The notes under the pieces are model-generated. The model ran no database searches, was not told the DNA's origin, and was given only the letters and a program-made list of their open reading frames with translations. DNA of 64,000 nucleotides from Methanocorpusculum sp. (GTDB taxonomy: Archaea; Halobacteriota; Methanomicrobia; Methanomicrobiales; Methanocorpusculaceae). The DNA is taken from the NCBI RefSeq assembly GCF_030655665.1, contig NZ_JAUSPQ010000004.1, positions 34,948 through 98,947 on the forward strand. Direction: 5' to 3'. Made by a program: the position numbers and the translations under genes. Positions 45,170 to 53,908 of the stretch are shown in pieces. The number at the start of each line of letters is the position of its first letter. Within the stretch, counting starts at the first letter, position 1.

Positions 45170-45844
45170 ATGAACCCGGACGACTACCTCATGTTAAGCG
45201 GGATCCAGCATTTTGCATTCTGTCAACGTCAGTGGGCACTGATTCACGTAGAACAGCTCTGGGCGGAAAACTCACTTACCTTCTCGGGAAAACTCATGCA
45301 CGACAATGCTGATGATCCCTTTTTTGTAGAGTCAAGAGGCGATACCCTCGTTTCCCGCAGCATTCCGCTCGTATCCCACAATCTGAAAATCTACGGAATT
45401 GCCGACGTCGTGGAGTTTCACCGGTCGTCATCCGGGGTACGTATTGCATACAGAGACGGATTTTGGGAGGTCGTTCCCATAGAATACAAACGGGGAAAGA
45501 AAAAGGAGGATGACTGCGACGAAGTTCAGCTCTGCTGTCAGGCGATGTGTCTCGAAGAGATGTATGGGACAAAGATCCCTGCCGGTTATCTGTATTACGG
45601 AAAAACCCGACACCGAACAGAGGTGCTTTTTGACGAAGAATTACGGGAGCATGTTGTCTCTCTTATTCAGGAAATGTATGCTCTGTATGAAAACGGGATC
45701 ACACCCGCTGCTGAACTGAAAAAGCAGTGTGCAAGTTGTTCGATCCGGGATCTTTGCGTTCCAACCATATCTTCACGAAAAAAATCTGTTGACCAGTATC
45801 TTGATTCCATGATAGGAGAGTATTCTCATGAGAAAACTGCGTAA
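45170..45844 (+). CDS. cas4: Cas4 (RecB-like, 4Fe-4S) adaptation nuclease
   Basis: 224 residues. LSGIQHFAFCQRQWALIH supplies the first cluster Cys, KKQCASCSIRDLC the other three; the nuclease core has GIADVVEF and VVPIEYKRGKKKE (Asp, Glu-x-Lys). Cas4 selects and trims prespacers with the correct PAM. It overlaps cas1 by 17 bases. Confidence 0.95.
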   Translation: MNPDDYLMLSGIQHFAFCQRQWALIHVEQLWAENSLTFSGKLMHDNADDPFFVESRGDTLVSRSIPLVSHNLKIYGIADVVEFHRSSSGVRIAYRDGFWEVVPIEYKRGKKKEDDCDEVQLCCQAMCLEEMYGTKIPAGYLYYGKTRHRTEVLFDEELREHVVSLIQEMYALYENGITPAAELKKQCASCSIRDLCVPTISSRKKSVDQYLDSMIGEYSHEKTA

Positions 45845-46862
45845 TGTGCTGTATGTAACTAATCCACAATCCTATCTTTCGAAAGACGGGGAAAGTATCG
45901 TTGTATCTGTAGAAAACCAGGAACTTGCCAGAGTCCCGATCCATAATCTGGAGGGAGTCGTTTGTTTCGGGTTTATGGGGGCAAGTCCCGGAATGATGGC
46001 GTTATGTACGGAAAATGATGTGGGACTGTGTTTTGTTTCGCCCTATGGAAAATTTATGGCACGGGTCGGCGGCAAGGTTTCGGGAAATGTGCTGCTTCGG
46101 AAGCGTCAGTATGCAGTTTCTGATGATGAAACGGCATCAGTGAAGATCGCATCATACTGTATTCTTGGAAAACTGATGAACTGCCGAACGGTTCTCCAGC
46201 GGTTTTCCCGTGATTATCCGGATATGGTTTCAGGTGAATTCGAGCGAAATTTCAAACGGTTGTCCGAGGGTATTGTACAAATAAAAGCCGGAACATGTGG
46301 TTCACTGAATGAGCTGAGAGGCTTCGAGGGGATCTTGTCGAAGTATTATTTTGATAGTTTCAATGATCTGATTTTGTCAACGGAGCCTGAGTTTTCATTT
46401 GAAAACAGGTCAAGGCGTCCGCCTCTGGATAGAGTGAATGCTTTGCTTTCATTTTCCTATACGCTGATCGCTGCCGATTGTGCGTCGGCTCTGGAGTCGG
46501 TGGGTCTGGATCCGCAGGTGGGATTTCTGCACCGGGTCCGTCCCGGGAGACCGAGTCTGGCTCTTGATCTGATGGAGGAGTTCCGTCCGTATCTTGGTGA
46601 CCGGTTTGTGCTGAGTCTCGTGAATAATCGGGTGGTGACGGCAGGTAATTTTGTGGTGAAGGAGAACGGAGCGGTTTTGCTGACTGATGATGCACGAAAA
46701 ACCGTTTTACAGGCATGGCAGAAGAGAAAGAAGGAAGAGGTCATGCACGGGTATCTGGAAGAAAGGATGCCAATTGGTCTTTTGCCGTACTCTCAGGCGA
46801 TGCTTCTCGCCCGGTTTCTCCGGGGAGATATCGATGGATATCCGCCGTTTGTGGTGAGGTGA
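45828..46862 (+). CDS. cas1: Cas1 integrase
   Basis: 344 residues. N-terminal beta domain (NVLYVTNPQSYLSKDGESIVV) and helical catalytic domain with the conserved region RPPLDRVNALLSFSYTL, QVGFLHRVRPGRPSLALDLMEEFRP (metal His and Glu) and a C-terminal YLEERMPIGLLPYSQAMLLARFLRGD. Integrates new spacers with Cas2. GGAGAG is eight bases before the ATG, inside cas4. Confidence 0.97.
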   Translation: MRKLRNVLYVTNPQSYLSKDGESIVVSVENQELARVPIHNLEGVVCFGFMGASPGMMALCTENDVGLCFVSPYGKFMARVGGKVSGNVLLRKRQYAVSDDETASVKIASYCILGKLMNCRTVLQRFSRDYPDMVSGEFERNFKRLSEGIVQIKAGTCGSLNELRGFEGILSKYYFDSFNDLILSTEPEFSFENRSRRPPLDRVNALLSFSYTLIAADCASALESVGLDPQVGFLHRVRPGRPSLALDLMEEFRPYLGDRFVLSLVNNRVVTAGNFVVKENGAVLLTDDARKTVLQAWQKRKKEEVMHGYLEERMPIGLLPYSQAMLLARFLRGDIDGYPPFVVR

Positions 46863-46869
46863 GGGAGAG

Positions 46870-47160
46870 ATGTTTGTTTTGGTTACGTATGATGTGAATA
46901 CGGAGACGCCGGAGGGAAGACGCAGGCTTCGTCAGGTCGCAAAGATCTGTAAAAATTTTGGAGTCAGAGTGCAGAATTCGGTGTTTGAGTGCGTGGTGGA
47001 TTCTGTGCAGCTGATGGAGATGAAGTATAAGATAGGAGAGGTTATTAACACGGAGACGGATAGTGTTAGATATTATAATCTCGGAAAGCAGGGAAGAGAG
47101 CATGTTGAACATGTGGGAGCAAAGCCTGGTTTGAATGTGGATGATGCGCTGATTTTTTAG
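46870..47160 (+). CDS. cas2: Cas2
   Basis: 96 residues with the ferredoxin-like fold start FVLVTYDVNTETPEGRRRLRQVAK and QNSVFECVVD. Structural partner of Cas1. GAGGGAGAG lies directly before the ATG. Followed by a T-rich stretch and the array 2 leader. Confidence 0.97.
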   Translation: MFVLVTYDVNTETPEGRRRLRQVAKICKNFGVRVQNSVFECVVDSVQLMEMKYKIGEVINTETDSVRYYNLGKQGREHVEHVGAKPGLNVDDALIF

Positions 47161-47356
47161 ATATTTTTTTCGCGAAGGGGTTGTGCCCAGGATTTTCCCG
47201 GGAGGTTCGCGATGTCGCAGATTTTTGTTTTGTTTTTGGGTCTGGTGAAAATATGGAATATTTCCACGGGAAAACCGGGTTTTGCACATGGAGTGTTTTT
47301 TCTGATAAGGCAGGGAGAGAATTATATGCGTGTAGTTATAGTATATTAGAGTTAGA
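47161..47356 (+). promoter_or_regulatory. Leader of CRISPR array 2
   Basis: 196 bp between cas2 and the first repeat. An inverted repeat CGCGAA (47171-47176)/TTCGCG (47206-47211) with T-rich sequence after it can end cas transcription. ATTATATGCG at 47321-47330 is a likely box A, placing the start of pre-crRNA a few bases before the first repeat. Confidence 0.65.
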
Positions 47357-48993
47357 GTCGTGCCCCCCGTGGGCACGTGGATTGAAATAATGGTAATTGG
47401 AAGGATCACCAACGGGAGCAGGTCGTGCCCCCCGTGGGCACGTGGATTGAAATGCATATTTTTACCATACCAGTAATATGATACCGGTCGTGCCCCCCGT
47501 GGGCACGTGGATTGAAATGATGAAGATGGATGGTAATTTACAAATGACCGAGTCGTGCCCCCCGTGGGCACGTGGATTGAAATTGATCGCGGCCGTATTT
47601 GTTACCACTGTAGAAGTCGTGCCCCCCGTGGGCACGTGGATTGAAATTACGTTCTCGACTCATAACAGTTCGATTTTGAAAAGTCGTGCCCCCCGTGGGC
47701 ACGTGGATTGAAATATTAGACATGACAACTTATGTTAGGTATAAGTAGTCGTGCCCCCCGTGGGCACGTGGATTGAAATGATAATAGTTGCCGTTGATGT
47801 TGCTGCAGCAACGTCGTGCCCCCCGTGGGCACGTGGATTGAAATGATTTTGAAAATACTGATGAACATATTGCTCGGTCGTGCCCCCCGTGGGCACGTGG
47901 ATTGAAATTTTGATGATAACAATTCAATGGTAATTGGAAGGGTCGTGCCCCCCGTGGGCACGTGGATTGAAATAATAGAAATACCATCTTTGTTTATGGA
48001 ATGAACGTCGTGCCCCCCGTGGGCACGTGGATTGAAATATATCAAAGTTGAGACCGATATGGGAACAGCGTCGTGCCCCCCGTGGGCACGTGGATTGAAA
48101 TTTATTGCATCTGCCATGCAACTGAGGTCAGCGGGTCGTGCCCCCCGTGGGCACGTGGATTGAAATGATGTGTCGGCCGAGTAACCCCCTCTTTTTTAGT
48201 CGTGCCCCCCGTGGGCACGTGGATTGAAATGTCTTCGAGGATCTCGGCGAACATTATCCGGTCGTCGTGCCCCCCGTGGGCACGTGGATTGAAATGAACG
48301 GACGGAGTGACTATCGAAATAGATTGTGTCGTGCCCCCCGTGGGCACGTGGATTGAAATCTGTTTTACCACATGGCATAGGATCAGCGCGCATTGTCGTG
48401 CCCCCCGTGGGCACGTGGATTGAAATCGTGGTCGGTGGGCAACGAGGGTAAGCACATGGCGTCGTGCCCCCCGTGGGCACGTGGATTGAAATACGTTTGA
48501 ATGTCAACAATTCCCTCACCAACGTGTCGTGCCCCCCGTGGGCACGTGGATTGAAATTTTGATCCTGGCACGCTCCTCAAATACATCAGGTCGTGCCCCC
48601 CGTGGGCACGTGGATTGAAATCCAGCAGAGTCACCCTATACCACCCTCCTGCGTGTCGTGCCCCCCGTGGGCACGTGGATTGAAATATCTCTCAGATCCA
48701 AACGCCCAGGCTGATTAGTCGTGCCCCCCGTGGGCACGTGGATTGAAATACCGACCTCTCCCGACACATCAAAAACAGAGAGTCGTGCCCCCCGTGGGCA
48801 CGTGGATTGAAATATCCCGGAGGGTGGTAATGCACATTGGATCAGTCGTGCCCCCCGTGGGCACGTGGATTGAAATGACTACTCCGGCCTTTGCCTTGAA
48901 CATGTCATGTCGTGCCCCTCGTGGGCACGTGGATTGAAATAGTGCTGCAGTAAGCAGCGGGGTGTCTGAGTAGGTCGTGCCCCTCGTGGGCAC
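47357..48993 (+). CRISPR. CRISPR array 2 (type I-C), 26 repeats and 25 spacers
   Basis: 32-bp repeats (GTCGTGCCCC ... GGATTGAAAT) from 47357, nearly identical for 24 units; unit 25 (48909) has one C-to-T change and unit 26 (48974) loses its 3' part, the usual decay at the leader-distal end. Spacers are 31-35 bp. The inverted repeat in the centre allows the type I-C hairpin. Spacer 1 (47389-47421) and spacer 9 (47909-47941) share 16 bases, overlapping on one target. The variant repeat 25 is identical to a variant in array 1, linking the two arrays. Confidence 0.98.
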
Positions 48994-49095
48994 CCAAATT
49001 ATTTTTAGATTTTATATCTCAACCCAGGTCTTACATGAAATCGATGGACATCCCAAAATGTCAATGTCTGCCTCTTCTCCTGAATCCAACATAGA

Positions 49096-49656
49096 GGATA
49101 TTTCCACCGCGTCGGGCTCCGCGCCGAAGTCGCCCTCCCGCACCCCGAAATACAACCAAAAATACTCTTTTCTCTTCACAGGAGCCGCCGGGGCGGCGAT
49201 AGGATTTGCCCGAACGCTCTCGCAAATCTAACGATTTGCTCCGCTAAAGTCGTCGACTTCGTCGCCAACTCGCTCCCGATGAGGGGCGAGCAAGACTCCA
49301 TTCTTCCGCCCCTGTCCCCCTTTTCGTGCATTTCGTTGGCGGGGTGGCGACGAAGTCGACGACCTTAGCCGAGCAAACCGAAGGTTTGCGAATTTGTGGG
49401 TTTCGTGTGGGGGACGGGGGAGGGAACCTCATGTATCCCACCCAACCAATCTAATTCATTTTCGTGTTTTCGTTTTCATTTTCGTGAATTTCGTGTGATG
49501 AATACGCTCATCAAAAAAGGATCCAATACACCAAAGCTAAAAACACAGTCGCAAATCAGAGATTTGCTCGCAAACATTCTGTTTGCTCAGCTAAGGGCGA
49601 GCCTATCGGCTCACCCCGCCTACGCTGAGGTCGTCCGCTTTCAGCGTCCAACCCGC
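49096..49656 (-). repeat. Cluster of repeat modules at the right edge of the CRISPR island
   Basis: From left to right: an empty outer frame (49096-49146, inverted); module B with a 51-bp hairpin unit inserted (49191-49292); long repeat E (49298-49425), inverted partner of 37080-37205; an A-rich element (49455-49500); and a multi-unit hairpin copy (49550-49656, inverted) with GAGCC-GATA-GGCTC, GCAAACA-GAA-TGTTTGC and GCAAATC-TCT-GATTTGC on its own strand. The last module ends immediately at the stop codon of the next gene. Confidence 0.8.
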
Positions 49657-50973
49657 TCAAACCAATCTCTTCAGCACCCGTTCCTTCTTCGCCCGTGCCG
49701 CATCTGCTGCCCGGTCGATTCCCTTCTTCATCTCGTCAAAGTCCCTGCCCGGTCGGTCGACGACCTTCTTCACCGGCGTATACGGAGCCTCACGGAACTT
49801 CGGCAGGAACTCTCCTTCCACGCCGTCCTTGATCAGACGGGAAACACCCGGACCCTCACGCACGAAACCGATCCGCTCCATCGGGACACCCGCAGTCCCA
49901 ACGACCCGGATGATCTCATCAGCATACTCAGGCGGCACGATCACGAGCAGTGCATCCAGGCTCACGCCAAGATAATCGATACCGAGCTTATCCAGCAAAG
50001 CAAGCACCTTCGGCGCGATAAGACCACGGAGCGGCGCATCCTCGACGACCACCGTCGCTTTCGCCGTTTCTGCGATCTCGAACACATCGCCCCGAAGACC
50101 GCCGTTCGTGATATCCGTCATCGCATGGATATGCGGGAACACCTCTGAATTGATCAGCGCATCGCAGGCTTTCAGGAAATGCAGATTGATCGTCTCTTCG
50201 ACCACATCCGCGTTCCCGGAATAGAGCGCCGCCGTCGCGATCGTCCCGCCGCCAGCTCCCCTCGTCATCAGGAGAACATCGCCCGGGACCGACGATCTGC
50301 GGGCCGTCACGTGCTTTGCGACACCGACAACGCCCACACATCCTGTCATCCGGTCGCCGATAACCATGTCCCCGCCGATACGGAGCGTCGACCCCGCAAC
50401 GAGCGGCACGCCCAAGGCGTCAGAAACCGTCGTGATCCCTGCCGTGTAATCGAACAGTTTCGCCACATCTCCGTCGTCCGCGATATGCACATCCGAGATC
50501 AGACCTACCGGTCGGGCACCCATCACATACACATCGCGAAGTGTCGCCCGGGTCGCATGGAATCCTGCGAGGAACGGGAAATCCGACAGACGCGAGTGCA
50601 TCCCGTCCACTGTTGTTATGATATACTGGCCGTTCGCTTCAACGACCCCGCCGTCATCCATCTGATCCACACCGACCTGTGCCGAGGTCTGCCCGATCAC
50701 GTGAGCGATCTTCCTGTGGGCATAGAAATCCCCCGAACCGCGGGACCCCACACCGAACTCTCCCATAGAAACGCCGGCGTGTTCATACTCGAACAGATCG
50801 CCCTTCAGCCCGCTTGTCACCTTCACTTCTTCGATGACGGCCCTCGCGAAATCCCGTGCGAACCCTTCATCGATATTCTTTATATCCAGAATGCGTTCCT
50901 GAAGCAGTTTCTCGATCTTCTCTTCAGGAATATCCTTATGCATGCTTCGCCGAACGAAGCCTTCCACGTCCAT
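49657..50973 (-). CDS. AIR synthase-related protein (PurM/HypE superfamily)
   Basis: 438 residues. A helical N-terminal part (about 1-60) precedes a PurM-like ATP-binding half (VGVDQMDDGGVV, YIITTVDGMHSR, DVYVMGARPVGLISDVHIADDGDV, AGSTLRIGGD) and the C-terminal half (TDITNGGLRGDVFEIAET). It matches the archaeal AIR-synthase-related/COG1973 group with HypE- and SelD-like folds; methanogenesis marker protein 2 is a relative. Enzyme activity is not established. The stop codon sits three bases from a dispersed repeat. Divergent from thiD. Confidence 0.75.
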   Translation of the reverse strand: MDVEGFVRRSMHKDIPEEKIEKLLQERILDIKNIDEGFARDFARAVIEEVKVTSGLKGDLFEYEHAGVSMGEFGVGSRGSGDFYAHRKIAHVIGQTSAQVGVDQMDDGGVVEANGQYIITTVDGMHSRLSDFPFLAGFHATRATLRDVYVMGARPVGLISDVHIADDGDVAKLFDYTAGITTVSDALGVPLVAGSTLRIGGDMVIGDRMTGCVGVVGVAKHVTARRSSVPGDVLLMTRGAGGGTIATAALYSGNADVVEETINLHFLKACDALINSEVFPHIHAMTDITNGGLRGDVFEIAETAKATVVVEDAPLRGLIAPKVLALLDKLGIDYLGVSLDALLVIVPPEYADEIIRVVGTAGVPMERIGFVREGPGVSRLIKDGVEGEFLPKFREAPYTPVKKVVDRPGRDFDEMKKGIDRAADAARAKKERVLKRLV

Positions 50974-51062
50974 ACAAGATAGTTGTGAAGGGACAGACTA
51001 TAAAGACATGAGGTTAAACCCCGACGAAGTATTTTCAGAGGGGGCGTTCTACTATATCTGAT

Positions 51063-51884
51063 ATGAATTCCCTGGAAAAAACGATGGCCTTCGCCGCCAC
51101 GATCGCAGGCTCCGACCCGTCGGCAGGGGCCGGCATCCAGGTCGACCTGAAAACCATGGCCGCCTGCGGGGTCTGGGGGATGACCGTGATCGCGGCACTC
51201 ACCGCACAAAACGCCACGCACGTTCTCGACACGGCAAGCATCCCTGCGGCTTTCATCAAAAAACAGATCGACGCCCTCGAAGAGGACTTCCCGATCGGCT
51301 GCTACAAAACAGGCATGTTGAAAAATGCGGAAACGGTCGGAATCGTTGCGGAAAGCATTCCGAAAGGGCGGAGCCTCGTCGTCGACCCGGTACTTCTCGC
51401 AACAAAAGAGTACCGGCTTCTTGATCTGGCAGGTCAGGAACGACTCGTTGCCGAGCTTCTGCCGCGGACCACCGTGATAACGCCGAATCTGCCTGAGGCG
51501 TCCGTCATCTCCGGGATCACGATCACCGATGCCGAGTCGATGGAGGAGGCAGCATACTGGTTCATCGATCACGGGGCGAAAGCTGCCGTTATCAAAGGGG
51601 GCCATGCCTTATTCCGGCTCGGGACCGACGTCTTTGCCGACAAAAACGGCATGATGCTGGTCGAAGGTGAGGTCGCGCCTTTCACTGATGTCCATGGATC
51701 GGGCTGTTGTTACGCGTCCGCGATCGCCGCCCACATCGCTCTCGGCTATCCGGTCAGGGACGCCGTTCTCGAAGCAAAAAAGTTCGTCAACGGCGCAATA
51801 AAATACTCCTGGGAATATGCTCCGGGACGCAGGACGATGAATCCCGGGTGGCAGCAGCATCAGACATATTATAAAAAATTCTGA
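51063..51884 (+). CDS. thiD: Hydroxymethylpyrimidine/phosphomethylpyrimidine kinase
   Basis: 273 residues, ribokinase-like fold. AGSDPSAGAGIQVDLKTMAACG, MTVIAALTAQN, YKTGML and VDPVL precede the anion-hole/catalytic region FTDVHGSGCCYASAIAAHIALG. Phosphorylates the pyrimidine precursor of thiamine. No fused ThiN domain. Starts at ATG 51063, divergent from the AIR-synthase-like gene. Confidence 0.9.
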   Translation: MNSLEKTMAFAATIAGSDPSAGAGIQVDLKTMAACGVWGMTVIAALTAQNATHVLDTASIPAAFIKKQIDALEEDFPIGCYKTGMLKNAETVGIVAESIPKGRSLVVDPVLLATKEYRLLDLAGQERLVAELLPRTTVITPNLPEASVISGITITDAESMEEAAYWFIDHGAKAAVIKGGHALFRLGTDVFADKNGMMLVEGEVAPFTDVHGSGCCYASAIAAHIALGYPVRDAVLEAKKFVNGAIKYSWEYAPGRRTMNPGWQQHQTYYKKF

Positions 51885-51953
51885 CCTTCTTTTTTTGTGT
51901 GCCGTGAAAAAGCACCTCTATATTTATCATAAGAAAAAGCAAACTATTACCCC

Positions 51954-53714
51954 ATGACCGAAACGGCACACAAAGCCGAACGCACTACGCGTTCGACTGA
52001 GCGCGAGCATAAATCCGAGGGATTTGTGCCTCACAACATGATGGATTACGAGGAAACCTACTCCACGTTCTCCATCGCCGTGCCTGAGTATTACAACTTC
52101 GGCTTCGACGTTGTTGATGCATGGGCGAAAAAAGATCGAAATAAGCTCGCCATGATCTGGACAAACCAGGAAGGAAAGGAAAAATACTACACCTTCCGGC
52201 AGATGATGAATCTGTCCAACCAGATCGCGAACATGATGTTCAAGCAGAATATCGGCAAAGGCGACAGAGTAATGCTGCTCCTGCCGCGTGTCCCCGAATG
52301 GTGGACCTTTGCTCTTGCTGCAATAAAAATAGGCGCAGTTATCTGCCCGTCTCCGGTCATTCTAACCCCTCACGATCTAAAATACCGAATAAACCAGGGC
52401 AGGTTCAAGATGATCGTGACGAACACCGAGAACGCCTGGAAGATCGAGGACATTGGGAGCGAATGCCCATCACTCAAAGTCAAATTCCTGACCGACGGCG
52501 ATGTTCCCGGATGGATAAACTATCAGAAGGAACTGATACACCCGGCACGTGCCTCCACGAAACTCAGTTCGATCGTGAGAAGCGTCCGGACGAAAGCGAC
52601 GGACCCTATGCTCATCTTCTTCTCGTCGGGAACGACCGCCGACCCGAAGATGGTCCTGCACAATCATGCATATCCGCTCGGCCACATTGTGACTGGCAGA
52701 TTCTGGTATGATCTTACCGACAACGATCTTCACTTCACGGTCGCCGACATGGGCTGGGGTAAATCCTCCTGGGGTAAGTTCTACGGACCATGGATGGAAG
52801 GCGCCTGTGTCTTTGTCTACGACTACCGCGGAAAGTTCAATGCGACCGAACTTCTCCCGCTGATCGAAAAGTATGAGATCACGACGTTCTGCGCTCCGCC
52901 GACCATCTATCGTATGCTCATCCTTGCGGATCTGGAGACTTTTGACTTTTCCCAACTGCGTCACTGCCTCTCAGCAGGCGAGACGCTGAACCCTGAAGTC
53001 AACCGTGTCTGGGAAGAAGGGACCGGCAAAAAGATCTACGAGGCATACGGGCAGACCGAAACCGTTACGGTGATCGGAACGTTCCCCTGTATGGAAGTCA
53101 GACCCGGTTCGATCGGCAAACCCGCCCCGGGCTGGAAGATCGAGCTCCACGACGATATGGGCAATAAGGTTGCCCCGGGCGTCGAAGGAAGGATCGCGAT
53201 CAAGACGAGCGACCCCTCACCGGTCGGTCTGTTTACCGAGTATCTGGATGACCCGAAGGCTACGGCGAAGGTTTTCATCAACGGCTGGTACTACACGGGA
53301 GACAAAGCGACCATCGATGAAGACGGCTACTTCTGGTTCATGGGCCGCGACGATGATATGATCAAATCATCCGGATACCGCGTTTCACCGGCCGAGGTCG
53401 AGTCAGCTCTGATCGAACACCCGGCAGTCAAAGAGTCGGCAGTCGTCGGCAGTCCCGACGCGATCCGCGGTGTGATCATCAAGGCGTTCGTCGTGCTGAA
53501 GGATGGCTATAAAGGATCCGAAACCCTGATCAAAGAGATGCAGAACCATGTCAAGACGACGACCGCCCCGTACAAATATCCGCGGGCGATCGAGTTCGTG
53601 GAGGAGCTGCCGAAGACCATCTCAGGAAAAGTCCGGAGAGTGGAACTCCGCAATCTCGAGATGAAGAGATATCAGGAAGCTCACCACGAAGAGTTCTCTG
53701 AAAAGAAGAACTGA
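51954..53714 (+). CDS. AMP-forming acyl-CoA synthetase (medium-chain/acetyl-CoA synthetase-like)
   Basis: 586 residues. ANL-family motifs in order: FFSSGTTADPKMVLH (phosphate loop), YGQTETV, WYYTGDKATIDEDGYFWFMGRDDDMIKSSGYRVSP and the catalytic Lys in PKTISGKVRRVELR. Activates a carboxylic acid to acyl-AMP and then acyl-CoA. The sequence resembles the AcsM/medium-chain group more than classical Acs, so propionate, butyrate or an aromatic acid may be preferred to acetate. Charged, probably flexible N-terminus of about 25 residues. Monocistronic. Confidence 0.85.
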   Translation: MTETAHKAERTTRSTEREHKSEGFVPHNMMDYEETYSTFSIAVPEYYNFGFDVVDAWAKKDRNKLAMIWTNQEGKEKYYTFRQMMNLSNQIANMMFKQNIGKGDRVMLLLPRVPEWWTFALAAIKIGAVICPSPVILTPHDLKYRINQGRFKMIVTNTENAWKIEDIGSECPSLKVKFLTDGDVPGWINYQKELIHPARASTKLSSIVRSVRTKATDPMLIFFSSGTTADPKMVLHNHAYPLGHIVTGRFWYDLTDNDLHFTVADMGWGKSSWGKFYGPWMEGACVFVYDYRGKFNATELLPLIEKYEITTFCAPPTIYRMLILADLETFDFSQLRHCLSAGETLNPEVNRVWEEGTGKKIYEAYGQTETVTVIGTFPCMEVRPGSIGKPAPGWKIELHDDMGNKVAPGVEGRIAIKTSDPSPVGLFTEYLDDPKATAKVFINGWYYTGDKATIDEDGYFWFMGRDDDMIKSSGYRVSPAEVESALIEHPAVKESAVVGSPDAIRGVIIKAFVVLKDGYKGSETLIKEMQNHVKTTTAPYKYPRAIEFVEELPKTISGKVRRVELRNLEMKRYQEAHHEEFSEKKN

Positions 53715-53784
53715 ACTCTTTTTCTTTTTTTTTAAGCATTAGTATTCGATAGTTTTGTAGAAATTTTATGATTTGGAGAGAATA

Positions 53785-53870
53785 ATTCATCACACTAAAT
53801 TCACGAAAAAAGAACGAAAACACAAAACTTTCGAAAATCAACGAAATGCACAAAAAGGAGGAGAGGGGAA
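53785..53870 (+). repeat. A-rich dispersed element (CATCACAC type)
   Basis: Recalls 37005-37050 and, inverted, 49455-49500; the part after 53840 (ACGAAATGCACAAAAAGG) also matches the edge of repeat E, as if this copy lacks the inserted hairpin unit. It lies just beyond the 3' end of the DUF2971 gene. Confidence 0.6.
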
Positions 53871-53908
53871 GATATAGGCATTTATGGAGACATGAGATAA
53901 TTTATGGG

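Noticed and set aside
49396..50148. 250-residue plus-strand open frame running from the repeats over the AIR-synthase-like gene
   Set aside because: It begins in repeat DNA and is antisense to a clear gene; composition is His/Arg-rich shadow type.
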